Shown: piece by piece, positions 1 to 7,506 of the stretch | Layout of the letters: each line of letters opens with the position of its first letter | Numbering within the stretch: the first letter of the stretch is position 1 | Origin: Lederbergia galactosidilytica | GTDB taxonomy: Bacteria > Bacillota > Bacilli > Bacillales > Bacillaceae_C | Length of the DNA: 39,010 nt | Assembly: GCF_017873565.1 (NCBI RefSeq) | Contig: NZ_JAGGKH010000030.1 | Span: 1-39,010, forward strand | Reading direction: 5' to 3' | Position numbers and translations under genes: made by a program | Notes under the pieces: model-generated | Database searches by the model: none | The model's input: the letters and a program-made list of their open reading frames with translations, nothing else | Told to the model about the DNA's origin: nothing

Positions 1-118
1 GTCTACGTAAATATTTTAACTGATTGAGAGTTATTTTGGCAGAAAGTGTTCAATTCTATCGAGCAGAATCTGTCCACTTTAGTCTAGCAGTTACATAACT
101 ATAAATGATGTTTTAAAT

Positions 119-346
119 ATGTACACTTTTGATTGTAAAATGATGTACAGAAATGACTTTTAATGATTTGTCAATCAATATGCGAACTTTACATGGAGCC
201 CCTGTGGACATGATTGACATGCCAGGAAGCCAGGCCCTACAGAGTCTGGCATAGCTATCAGGCTATCATGTCCACTTCTCCATATAAAGTTTTTAAAGCA
301 CTATAATCAAAACTGTACATTCTTATCCAATCGTTTTTGTACATTG
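119..346. repeat. Nested imperfect inverted repeat, about 228 bp
   Basis: Two blocks occur in mirrored order on each side of a centre near 235. The outer block (about 119-151 and 312-346) reads ATGTACA, then GATTG, then ATGTACAG. The inner block (about 194-228 and 250-291) reads AACTTTAYATGGAG, GTGGACATGAT, ATGCCAG. Several bases differ between the arms and the spacers vary, so this is an old or functional palindrome rather than a simple terminator. It abuts the broken end of an IS3 remnant at 359. Paired transposon or island ends, a recombinase site, or a transfer origin are all possible. I do not recognise the family. Confidence 0.6.
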
Positions 347-358
347 TTAGAGTATCAT

Positions 359-612
359 TTATAGATAACCATATCTGCCCTTATGCTTCTCAAAAATAGA
401 ACTAATGAGCCTTTTCCACTTGGAATTTTTATCTGAGTGCTCAAAAGTATTAATTTTATAATAATAAGTGTTACGTGGAATACCGGAAATTTTGAGTAAT
501 GTCTTCACAGGATAATCGTGCCTTAGCTCATATATTACTTTTACTTTTTGTTTTGTCGTAATTTGTTTTCTTCTTGAACTAAGGCTTTCAACTTTTTAAA
601 TAGAATTTTCCA
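359..612 (-). mobile_element. IS3-family (IS150-like) transposase remnant
   Basis: The minus strand reads as the end of an OrfA (KKLKALVQEENKLRQNKK then stop, near 612-545). In the -1 frame this passes into the start of an OrfB: VIYELRHDYPVKTLLKISGI, then IPRNTYYYK, and ends in KHKGRYGYL before a stop at 359-361. This is the usual OrfA/OrfB arrangement of IS3 elements, with an A-rich frameshift zone between the two. Only about 60 residues of OrfB remain; the integrase core with the DDE residues is missing, and the break lies next to the nested inverted repeat. No inverted-repeat end of the IS itself was recognised. It is certainly inactive. Confidence 0.75.
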
Positions 613-638
613 TTTAATAATATGTATAAATTTTTACT

Positions 639-670
639 CCCACCTGGCTTATGTTCAGTTGGGCTTTTTT
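639..670 (+). terminator. Hairpin upstream of sigma-factor module, copy 1
   Basis: A stem formed by CCCACCTG and CAGTTGGG (one mismatch) with a 9-nt loop is followed by CTTTTTT. The same hairpin, better paired, precedes the second module at 7120-7157. It probably ended or attenuated transcription from a lost upstream element gene before the sigma-factor gene. Confidence 0.5.
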
Positions 671-740
671 GTATTTAATGAATATTTTTTAAAATATTGC
701 TTTTATTTTTGGCATTTCATAAAAAATCTTGTTGAAGGTT

Positions 741-797
741 ATGAAAGGGGAAATCATCACCCACCTTTGCAGTTGCGAAGGGAGAGGAAATGCATGA
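741..797 (+). CDS. Possible 18-codon leader peptide overlapping the sigma gene
   Basis: An ATG at 741, preceded by TTGAAGG, opens an 18-codon frame (MKGEIITHLCSCEGRGNA). Its TGA at 795-797 overlaps the sigma-factor ATG at 794-796, the ATGA pattern of translational coupling. The second module at 7208 keeps the same SD, ATG and first six codons, but there a deletion has fused it to other sequence. Retention of the start in both copies is the main reason to list it. Translation is inferred, not shown, and it could simply be untranslated leader. Confidence 0.35.
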   Translation: MKGEIITHLCSCEGRGNA

Positions 798-1231
798 TAG
801 AACCAGATCGTACCGAGTGGCAAATTCGCTGTGCATTTAATGCCTTTTGTAAACGTGTATTGAAGAATGAAGCAATCAACATTTATAACGAAAGGCAACA
901 ACGTCTAACAAAGGAGATGACATTTTCGGATCTCACACCACAAGAAGAAAATCAACTCTTTACCTTAGATCATCAATATGAAGGAGAAAAGGGTGAAAAT
1001 CTACAAGTGGCGGGAAAAAGTATTACTCCTAAATTACTTGCTGAAGCATTGCGTACTTTGCCAATAGAAAAGCGTAAGACAGTCCTACTATACTATTTTT
1101 TTAATAAATCAGATGTAGAAATAGCCGAACTACTAGAGATTCCTCGTAGTACGGTTCAGTAAAGACGGACAAGCTCTTTTAAAAGGTTAAAGCGATTTTT
1201 GGAGGAACATGCAGATGACTGGGATGATTGA
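794..1231 (+). pseudogene. Tn916 Orf7-like sigma-70 family factor, premature stop
   Basis: This is a small sigma-70-like factor of the kind found in Tn916-type conjugative elements, where it helps drive element transcription. The start is ATG 794 with GGGAGAGG 7 nt upstream; the longer in-frame extension to 659 has no ribosome site. A region-4-like helix-turn-helix is visible near the end (ALRTLPIEKRKTVLLYYFF, then DVEIAELLEIPRSTVQ). A TAA at 1160-1162 stops the protein there. Reading through it continues in frame as RRTSSFKRLKRFLEEHADDW to a natural TGA at 1229-1231, so one codon, probably Tyr, mutated to stop. The lost tail is the basic C-terminus of the DNA-binding region, so the product is probably inactive. 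The frame overlaps the next gene's start. Confidence 0.75.
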
Positions 1232-1469
1232 TGCTAACACAAAAGACAACGAATGTGGCTTATTACCGTATCCAATTATTTTAGCTGCAAATAAGGGTGA
1301 TCCAGAAGCGATGAATTACGTTATTTTGCATTATGGAAGCTATATGGCAAGTTTGTCTATGCGTAAACTTTATGATGAGCGTGGTAATACGTATTGGGGC
1401 ATTGATGTAGACACGCATGATCGTTTACGTTCGAAGCTTATGCAGGGCATTTTAGCTTTCAAGATTTGA
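1209..1469 (+). CDS. Tn916 Orf8-like helix-turn-helix protein, copy 1
   Basis: An 86-residue protein of the Orf8 family that follows the sigma factor in Tn916-like elements and is annotated as a helix-turn-helix domain protein. Recognisable features are LLPYPIILAANKGDPEAMNY near the N-terminus, then YMASLSMRKLYDERGNTYWG and a terminal LRSKLMQGILAFKI. The start is ATG 1209 with TTGGAGGAAC just upstream; it overlaps the end of the sigma frame by 23 nt. This copy is uninterrupted, unlike the second at 7246. The role is inferred to be regulatory, acting with the sigma factor; no catalytic motif is present. With its partner truncated it may be non-functional in practice. Confidence 0.7.
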   Translation: MQMTGMIDANTKDNECGLLPYPIILAANKGDPEAMNYVILHYGSYMASLSMRKLYDERGNTYWGIDVDTHDRLRSKLMQGILAFKI

Positions 1470-1816
1470 TTACATGGTTAAGTTTTCCCTTTCACATATA
1501 TTGTTCTTTGACAAAGAAAGCACGGAAGATAACGCCGCGCAGTATAAACAAAAAATCAGATACGTTCTACTGATGATGAGCCACTTGATTCATACGCCAT
1601 GACTTTCGATAGAAACGGCGATTATCTATGAGTCTAAAACAGTCGTGGTAGATTGTTGGCGATAACTCATCAGATTGGATAATGATACTCCTTTACCGTC
1701 ATGGTTCGAGCGTTCAAAGCGTCGCAAGCTATGAGTAGGGCTGGAAGAAATACTTGCAGGGGTGAAATTCCCGTGGAGCTGTACCAACAGCCGTCTGATT
1801 TTAACTGATTAATTAA
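1470..1816 (+). ncRNA. Candidate structured RNA downstream of orf8, copy 1
   Basis: A gene-free segment follows orf8 in both modules (here and 7507-7860). The two copies are roughly 85-90% alike overall with many small indels, yet positions 1697-1782 and 7745-7830 are identical over 86 nt. Possible pairings inside the block are CAAG(C)TAT with ATACTTG and GGG with CCC around GTGAAATT. Just after it lies a hairpin, GCTGT/ACAGC here and AGCTGT/ACAGCT in copy 2. Indels break any long open frame. I know no named RNA family with this sequence; a regulatory RNA, or a DNA site for recombination or transfer, are both possible. Confidence 0.4.
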
Positions 1817-1831
1817 AAGGGGGGGTGCTTT

Positions 1832-1975
1832 TTGAAACAGAACTTGATTACTTATGGTATGCAAATTGCTATGTTAAAACAACTGCTAACCCGTACATAA
1901 TTACCGAGAAAGAATATTACATGGTTCAAAATAAATTAATGAAAAAATATGGCATCATTTCTGATAGTACAGGCT
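1832..1975 (+). pseudogene. Frameshifted SHOCT-like small protein
   Basis: A strong AAGGGGGGGTG precedes TTG 1832, which opens MKQNLITYGMQIAMLKQLL and then meets TAA at 1898-1900. The adjacent frame continues at once as ITEKEYYMVQNKLMKKYGII to about 1975. Together they form one protein of the small SHOCT-like type (a helical pair with the LITEKEY motif) that, as far as I recall, often precedes serine recombinases in Firmicute mobile elements. Loss of one base near 1898 explains the break. No recombinase follows: the bceB terminator comes next. So copy 1 of the module has lost whatever lay on its right. Confidence 0.55.
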
Positions 1976-2140
1976 TAATTGTGTTTCTATTGGTGATACA
2001 TTTTGTATGGGAGTTATCATATTTCCAATCATTCGATTTTTTGTTGTTAGAAGATTTAAGGATGTTCAATTTGAACTTCAATAATATAATCGGTCTAGAT
2101 TCCAGAGTAATGAGGATTTTTTTAACAATGGAATACATGA

Positions 2141-2176
2141 CAAAACACCTCTCGAACCGAACATTCGAGAGATGTT
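2141..2176 (-). terminator. Rho-independent terminator of bceAB
   Basis: On the minus strand ACATCTCTCGAA pairs with TTCGAGAGGTGT (12 bp with one G-T pair, 7-nt loop) and is followed by TTTTG. It begins 7 nt past the bceB stop, as expected for the end of the bceA-bceB transcript. Confidence 0.85.
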
Positions 2177-2182
2177 TCGCTC

Positions 2183-4108
2183 TTATTTATTTACAATGCG
2201 ATTGTACGTATTAACGGTTAATACGTAATAGACTGCATAGATGATAACAAAAAAGACTATAGCCGTTAGAATAGGGAAGATAAGATTGATTCCAATGAGA
2301 TTAGAAATAAAGTTGCTAGTAAAGTACAATGTCACACAACTGTGCAATATTCCTACGGTTAGTGGCAATCCGAACACAAATAATGACTGTCTTTTGATTG
2401 ATTTACGTATATCCTTTTTATTGACACCGATTTTTCTAAGGATTTCATAGTGTCCTTTCGCCTCATTCGCTTCTGTTAACTGTTTGAAATAAATGATACT
2501 TCCACTTGCCGCTAAAAATACAAGCCCCAAAAATCCAAAAATAAAGAGAGTAATTGCGTTTCCTTCTTTACCTTGCTTATACTCCGTATAAAATGATGAA
2601 GAAACTTGAAAATCGTTTCCAACCAGTTTATTTACTTTCTTTGATGTGGCTTGTGCCGTTACTTCATTTTCCACTTCATACACTTTATAAGTTAATGGAG
2701 CCTCTTTTTTGGCTATCTCAGCAAACATTTCGTTACTGACTACGAGAAAGAAATCGGGATAATCGAAAGGTAGCACATTACTTTCAACCATATGAACAAA
2801 TGGCAGTTCGCTGCTTCCTTGAGGCAATTGAATCGTTATATTTTCTCCTTTAAAAACCGACTTCGTATATTCAGTAAACCTTGGCTGGATTACTGCTGCT
2901 TGATTTCTTGATAGTGAGACTGTTTCATCCTTATTTAAAGCATTCGCTGCTTTATTAAATGTACTTTCTGAGATTAATTGCACAGGATTTATGTCATAAT
3001 CCAGTTGAAATGAGAGTATTCCTTTTACCTGAATGACGGGTATGTCTAGTTGGGCTTTTATTGGATGTCGATGATCTGCTTTTATTATGCTCTCCACCTG
3101 CGAATCAAATTCTGGACCTTTTGACAAATGCGAATAGCTGAACGGAACAACTTCCTCAGCTCTTTTTTCGTTGCTGTAATACCCACTGTAAGTTGCACCT
3201 AAGAAACAGATCGTTGCAGAACTCAACAATGCAATGACTGTAAAGGTACGTGCATTCCCTCTAATACGAAACAGTAAGCGAGATATTTCAATTATTCTAG
3301 TTCCTCTATAATAACGCGACTTATTTTTTTGTGATAATCTTAATAAATAGACTGTTACAGATCGAAAAAATAAATGGGTGCCAATGACGAGAGCAACAAA
3401 AGCAATACCATAATTTTTCATTAAATATTCCGTAGTAAATTCGTCAGGAAATGGTTTTAATATCAGCCAGTAACTAACGACAAGCAATATAACTCCGATA
3501 ACAGCCGATATAAGTGAAACCTTTGGAATTTGTTCTCCTTTTTTCTCATCATAGAATAATTCGATTAATGTAAAACGATAAATCAAACGGTAACCTTGAA
3601 CGGAAGTGAATAAAATAATGACCATAAAGACTATGACTGTTTGGGTAATCGCTAGAATGGAAATACCGAAGTCCACCTCGGCAATTGAACCCATAAGTTT
3701 TATTAAAATCATTGCAAATAATTTGGAAAGTAAGGTTCCAAGAATAATTCCAATAACTATTGCAATGATTCCCATAATCAAATTTTCATAAAATAACATT
3801 TTTGCAATGGTTTTCTTGCGTAAACCAAGTATGGCGTACAATCCGACTTCTTTCTTCCTTTTTCTTGTGAAGAATGAATTGGAGTACAAAATAAAGATTG
3901 CTACGAATAAAATTAAGATAATTGATGATACCCCAAACATGAAACTCATTGTATCCGACAATTCAATGCTTTCCTGAATTTTTTCGCTATATTGCAAGGA
4001 AGTGAACGTATAATAAATAACCGTGCTGAAGACGAGCGTAGCAAAATAGACAAAATAATTATTGAAATTACCTTTAATATTTTTCCTTGCTAAACTAAAT
4101 AACGTCAT
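2183..4108 (-). CDS. bceB: BceB-type ABC transporter permease
   Basis: The membrane subunit of a Bce-type peptide-antibiotic transporter, which frees bacitracin or similar peptides from their lipid targets and acts as the sensor for the partner kinase. The N-terminus MTLFSLARKNIKGNFNNYFV is typical. Four membrane segments lie in the first half, more around residues 190-310, then a large hydrophilic extracellular domain (about residues 320-510), and three terminal segments. This matches the ten-segment BceB plan, and about 641 residues fits the family. ATG 4106-4108 has GGTGGAG upstream; a longer start at 4138 lies inside bceA and has no ribosome site. It overlaps bceA by 14 nt, so the two are translationally coupled. 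The peptide recognised cannot be read from the sequence. Confidence 0.9.
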   Translation of the reverse strand: MTLFSLARKNIKGNFNNYFVYFATLVFSTVIYYTFTSLQYSEKIQESIELSDTMSFMFGVSSIILILFVAIFILYSNSFFTRKRKKEVGLYAILGLRKKTIAKMLFYENLIMGIIAIVIGIILGTLLSKLFAMILIKLMGSIAEVDFGISILAITQTVIVFMVIILFTSVQGYRLIYRFTLIELFYDEKKGEQIPKVSLISAVIGVILLVVSYWLILKPFPDEFTTEYLMKNYGIAFVALVIGTHLFFRSVTVYLLRLSQKNKSRYYRGTRIIEISRLLFRIRGNARTFTVIALLSSATICFLGATYSGYYSNEKRAEEVVPFSYSHLSKGPEFDSQVESIIKADHRHPIKAQLDIPVIQVKGILSFQLDYDINPVQLISESTFNKAANALNKDETVSLSRNQAAVIQPRFTEYTKSVFKGENITIQLPQGSSELPFVHMVESNVLPFDYPDFFLVVSNEMFAEIAKKEAPLTYKVYEVENEVTAQATSKKVNKLVGNDFQVSSSFYTEYKQGKEGNAITLFIFGFLGLVFLAASGSIIYFKQLTEANEAKGHYEILRKIGVNKKDIRKSIKRQSLFVFGLPLTVGILHSCVTLYFTSNFISNLIGINLIFPILTAIVFFVIIYAVYYVLTVNTYNRIVNK

Positions 4109-4862
4109 TTGCTCCACCCCCCAGTGCGGATAGAACATCCAACACCTTGTTGAAAAATTCTTTGCGGGATCTTTTCCCTTTCACAAGTTCTGTGAAGATT
4201 TTACCGTCTTTAATAAATAGGACGCGATTACAATAACTTGCCGCATAAGCATCATGGGTAACCATTAAAATTGTTGCCTTGTCTTGTTCATTAAGATCCT
4301 TTAAACTTTCTAATAAGTCTGTTGCTGATTTCGAATCCAACGCACCTGTTGGTTCATCTGCCAATATTAGGTTTGGCTTTGAAATAATCGCGCGTGATGC
4401 TGCCGTGCGTTGCTTTTGTCCCCCAGAAATTTGATACGGGTACTTATTTAAAATGTCGCGAATGCCAAACTTATCTGCCACTTCATCTGCTCTTCGTTCC
4501 AATTCCTTAACGTTCAATTTTGCCAAGGCTAACGGCAAGATAATATTTTCTTTCACAGTTAGAGTATCTAATAAATTATAGTCTTGGAAAAGGAAACCAA
4601 GTTTGTCACGGCGAAAGGCAGATAATTGCTCTTCATTCATCTTTGTCAAATTGATTCCGTCAACCACGATGTCACCAGCAGTCGGCTCGTCAATTGTTGC
4701 CAATATATTTAGTAAAGTTGATTTACCAGCACCCGAGGGACCCATAATACCGACGAATTCACCTTCCATGACGGTTAAGTCTATATCCTCCAAAGCAGAA
4801 AATACATTTCCCTTTGCACCATAGACTTTTTTTATTTGTTTTGCTTCGACAATAGTTTTCAT
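4095..4862 (-). CDS. bceA: BceA-type ABC transporter ATP-binding protein
   Basis: The ATPase that powers the BceB permease. Walker A is GPSGAGKST, the Q-loop lies in LGFLFQDYNLL, the signature is ISGGQKQR, Walker B is LILADEPTGALD, and the switch histidine is in MVTHDA. All catalytic motifs are intact. The C-terminal GGGANDVI resembles the conserved tail of Bce-type ATPases. ATG 4860-4862 has GGAGG 8 nt upstream; the longer start at 4877 overlaps that ribosome site. It is first of two genes, divergent from bceRS across 207 bp that contain a BceR-type site at 4954-4967. Expression is therefore expected to be induced by its peptide through BceRS. Confidence 0.93.
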   Translation of the reverse strand: MKTIVEAKQIKKVYGAKGNVFSALEDIDLTVMEGEFVGIMGPSGAGKSTLLNILATIDEPTAGDIVVDGINLTKMNEEQLSAFRRDKLGFLFQDYNLLDTLTVKENIILPLALAKLNVKELERRADEVADKFGIRDILNKYPYQISGGQKQRTAASRAIISKPNLILADEPTGALDSKSATDLLESLKDLNEQDKATILMVTHDAYAASYCNRVLFIKDGKIFTELVKGKRSRKEFFNKVLDVLSALGGGANDVI

Positions 4863-4953
4863 ATTTAAATCCTCCATTCAGAGTTGTTTTGTTTTACGTT
4901 TTTATTTTACAATAGGTGCCCTTTATATAAACTTACAGCTTGATCTCGTAACC

Positions 4954-4967
4954 TTACATTTTCGTCA
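4954..4967 (-). promoter_or_regulatory. Probable BceR operator upstream of bceA
   Basis: On the minus strand the site reads TGACG-AAAA-TGTAA, one base off the known BceR-type motif TNACA-N4-TGTAA. It lies about 90 nt upstream of the bceA start, with TATA-rich sequence suitable as a -10 region (about 4922-4930) between the two. Position, orientation and the adjacent regulator all agree. Confidence 0.7.
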
Positions 4968-5069
4968 CATTGATAAAAAATATCTTTAAACACGATATTT
5001 TCTTTGTATGTTGGTCGATATTCAATTAACATGATGTTAAAGAAGGATGATTGTTTGGAGGGAAGAGGA

Positions 5070-5741
5070 ATGAAAATCATGATTGTGGAAGATGATTTGA
5101 CCATTCATGATATGGTAGGGGAAACATTAGAAAAGTGGGGTTTTGAAACCGTTAAGATCGAAGACTTTGACCAAATCATGCAGGTATTTCTTAATCATGA
5201 TCCTCACCTAGTCATCATGGATATCAATTTGCCATCGTTTGACGGATTTTACTGGTGTAATAAAATCAGAGAAATTTCAAAGGTCCCTATGATCTTTCTC
5301 TCTTCCCGTGATACACCAATGGATATAGTGATGTCGATGAACATGGGAGGAGATGATTATATTCAAAAACCTTTCCATATGGATGTATTGATTGCAAAAA
5401 TTAATGCACTCCTCCGCAGAACGTATTCCTACATGGAAACACAGTCTAAGACAATCGAACATGATGGAATTATATTAAACCTTGAGAACGGAGAGGCCTT
5501 ACATGGAGATCGAAAGTCGGAACTCACGAAAACAGAATTTCTTATTTTGAAAATCCTGATGAAAAATAAAGGAACCATCGTCAGTCGTACGAAAATGATG
5601 CGTAGCCTTTGGAAGAATGAAAATTTCGTAGACGAAAATACATTGACGGTTAATATTGCTCGTCTGCGTAAAAAGCTTGCTGAACTTGGAAAAGAACACT
5701 TCATTATGACTAAGAAAGGACAAGGTTATATTATCCAATGA
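5070..5741 (+). CDS. bceR: BceR-like response regulator (OmpR family)
   Basis: The DNA-binding response regulator expected to activate bceAB. The receiver domain opens MKIMIVEDD, with phosphoacceptor Asp51 in VIMDINLPSFDGF and the conserved lysine in DDYIQKPF. A winged-helix output domain fills residues 125-223 (LTKTEFLILKILM, then VDENTLTVNIARLRKKL). Length of 223 residues is normal. ATG 5070 has GGAGGGAAGAGG directly upstream; the longer TTG start at 5004 has no such site. The last codons overlap bceS by ATGA, so regulator and kinase are coupled. The divergent layout differs from the co-directional bceRS-bceAB order in B. subtilis. Confidence 0.92.
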   Translation: MKIMIVEDDLTIHDMVGETLEKWGFETVKIEDFDQIMQVFLNHDPHLVIMDINLPSFDGFYWCNKIREISKVPMIFLSSRDTPMDIVMSMNMGGDDYIQKPFHMDVLIAKINALLRRTYSYMETQSKTIEHDGIILNLENGEALHGDRKSELTKTEFLILKILMKNKGTIVSRTKMMRSLWKNENFVDENTLTVNIARLRKKLAELGKEHFIMTKKGQGYIIQ

Positions 5742-6763
5742 GTTTCTTTCAATATCTAAAAGATAAACGGAATTTCTTTATATTAAACGTGATCATTATG
5801 TTCTTTGTTTCTTTGATGATGATTGTGAGCACAGATTCCAGAAACGCTGTAAGTAATATCGTATATACCAATGTGGTTATCTTTTTTATTGTAGCTATAT
5901 ACGTAATCATCGAATACTATTACAATAGAGAATTTTATCGGGAATTAAATGATTTGGTTGAAAGTAATCATGAAGAATTTCTCGCAACTCTGCCTAAACC
6001 GCGAAACGATGAACAACTGTTATATCTTGAGTTATTAAAAAAAGTAAATAGTGTGCATGGCGATCGATTACAAAAGTTGTATAACGAAAAAATGGATCAT
6101 CAAGACTTTATTACATCTTGGATTCATGAAGTCAAGGTTCCGATTGCGGCAGGTCGCTTGCTTATGGAAAACAGTAATGGAAGAACTGTTGAATACCTTG
6201 TGGACAAGTTTGAAGATGAGTTGGATAGAATCGAAAATTACGTGGAGCAGGCTCTTTATTATTCTCGCATTGATTCTTTTTCCAAAGATTATTTTATTTC
6301 CGAGGTAGTGTTGGATCAAGTCGCTAAAAACAGTGTAAAGAAATTTGCCAAATCTTTTATTAACAAGCAAATTCGTTTTCATATGGACAATATTGAACAG
6401 GTTGTCCATACCGACAGTAAATGGCTTGGTTTTATTATGGATCAAGTTTTTTCAAATTCTTTAAAATATACAGGTGAAGGCGGGGAAATCTCCGTACAAT
6501 TTGAGGAAGATCGAAAAGAAAAGCGGCTACAGATTCAAGATACAGGCATTGGAATTAAGCCAGAGGATATCAGCCGCGTATTTGAAAAAGGATTTACAGG
6601 ATCTATTGGGAGAAGTCATGCCAAATCTACCGGTTTAGGTCTCTACCTTGCAAAAGAAATGGCTCTTAAATTAGGACATGACCTTTCCATTCATTCAGAA
6701 GATGGGAAATATACGAAGGTCATCATCCACTTTCCAAAAATCAGAAATTATTATCATCTATAA
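5738..6763 (+). CDS. bceS: BceS-like intramembrane-sensing histidine kinase
   Basis: A 341-residue kinase with two membrane helices (about residues 13-30 and 43-61) and almost no extracellular loop. This is the hallmark of intramembrane-sensing kinases that take their signal from a Bce transporter. The phosphoacceptor is His130 in FITSWIHEVKVP. ATP-binding motifs follow: the N box in MDQVFSNSLKYT, DTGIGIKPEDISRVFEKGF, and TGLGLYLAKEMA. All are intact, so the system should work. It starts at ATG 5738, overlapping the bceR stop. The substrate peptide is unknown; BceS, PsdS and YxdK types cannot be separated here by eye. Confidence 0.92.
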   Translation: MSFFQYLKDKRNFFILNVIIMFFVSLMMIVSTDSRNAVSNIVYTNVVIFFIVAIYVIIEYYYNREFYRELNDLVESNHEEFLATLPKPRNDEQLLYLELLKKVNSVHGDRLQKLYNEKMDHQDFITSWIHEVKVPIAAGRLLMENSNGRTVEYLVDKFEDELDRIENYVEQALYYSRIDSFSKDYFISEVVLDQVAKNSVKKFAKSFINKQIRFHMDNIEQVVHTDSKWLGFIMDQVFSNSLKYTGEGGEISVQFEEDRKEKRLQIQDTGIGIKPEDISRVFEKGFTGSIGRSHAKSTGLGLYLAKEMALKLGHDLSIHSEDGKYTKVIIHFPKIRNYYHL

Positions 6764-7119
6764 GTATAATGGTGGGGTTAAAGAAATTGGTTAATCGGAA
6801 AATAGTATCAAATTAAAGGTGTTCAAGTAGAATAATGTTTATCATAAGGCTTAAGAAATATTAAATAATATAGCCAATAGTAAGTGAATTAATTGATAAA
6901 AAAATGAGTAAATGAAAATAGCTATAACCAGGTTTTTATTATATTTTAATCGAACTTTTCAAATATGGTTTTATTAATACCACGATTTAAAAAACTTTAT
7001 TTTTGTATTATTCATTATTATGTTCGATCAGTTTTTATGTGAATTGTAATAAAATAGAGTTTGACATTTAAAGTATTTCTTGTTTTGGTCCTTAATATTA
7101 AATATTAAAAATGATTCTA
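6764..7119. other. AT-rich gene-free stretch after bceS
   Basis: About 350 bp without a credible gene or a clear terminator for bceRS. TTGACA occurs at about 7060 but no good -10 element follows at the right spacing. It joins the Bce cargo to the second copy of the sigma/orf8 module, so the cargo boundary is probably somewhere inside it. Confidence 0.5.
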
Positions 7120-7157
7120 CCTAACTGTTAATATTCAGTTGGGTTATTGTTTTTTAA
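7120..7157 (+). terminator. Hairpin upstream of module copy 2
   Basis: CCTAACTG pairs with CAGTTGGG over 8 bp (one G-T) around an 8-nt loop, followed by a T-rich tail ending TTTTTT. It is the counterpart of the hairpin at 639-670; loop and stem bases differ but pairing is retained, which suggests the structure was functional in both. Confidence 0.6.
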
Positions 7158-7245
7158 AAACTTTTTCTCTGATTTTTGGCATTTTACAAAAAAACTTGTT
7201 GAAGGTAATGAAAGGGGAAATCATCAAGACGTTTTTTGGAGGAGC

Positions 7246-7506
7246 ATGCAGATGAATGGGATGATTAATACTAATACGGAAATCAATGAGCGTGGCTTTT
7301 TGCCGTATCCAATCATTTTAGCTGCAAATAAGGGTGAGCTAGAAGCAATGAAAGTAGTTGTTCTACATTATAGAAGCTATATGACAAGTTTATCCATGCG
7401 TAAGCTCCGTGATGAACAAGGAAACACTTATTGAGGCATCGATGAAGATACACGCGAACGCTTACGAGCGAAGCTTATGCAATCTGTTTTAACTTTCAAA
7501 ATTTGA
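7246..7506 (+). pseudogene. Tn916 Orf8-like protein, copy 2, nonsense mutation
   Basis: This is the second copy of the HTH protein found at 1209. It starts at ATG 7246 after TTTGGAGGAGC and reads MQMNGMINTN, then LPYPIILAANKGELEAM and SLSMRKLRDEQGNTY. A TGA at 7432-7434 stands where copy 1 has TGG (Trp). The frame then continues GIDEDTRERLRAKLMQSVL to the natural TGA at 7504-7506. The upstream sigma gene is missing from this module: sequence matching 760 to about 1190 of copy 1 has been deleted, so the leader at 7208 runs straight into this gene's ribosome site. The deletion and nonsense codon show the module is decaying. Confidence 0.75.

Noticed and set aside
659-793. N-terminal extension of the sigma-factor frame
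   Set aside because: The extension has no ribosome site, overlaps a terminator hairpin, and a strong GGGAGAGG precedes the internal ATG at 794.
2241-3791. Small plus-strand frames inside bceB
   Set aside because: They are antisense to an intact, well-matched permease and lack ribosome sites.
7060-7090. TTGACA as a promoter for module copy 2
   Set aside because: No acceptable -10 hexamer follows at 16-18 nt, and a terminator hairpin stands before the module.
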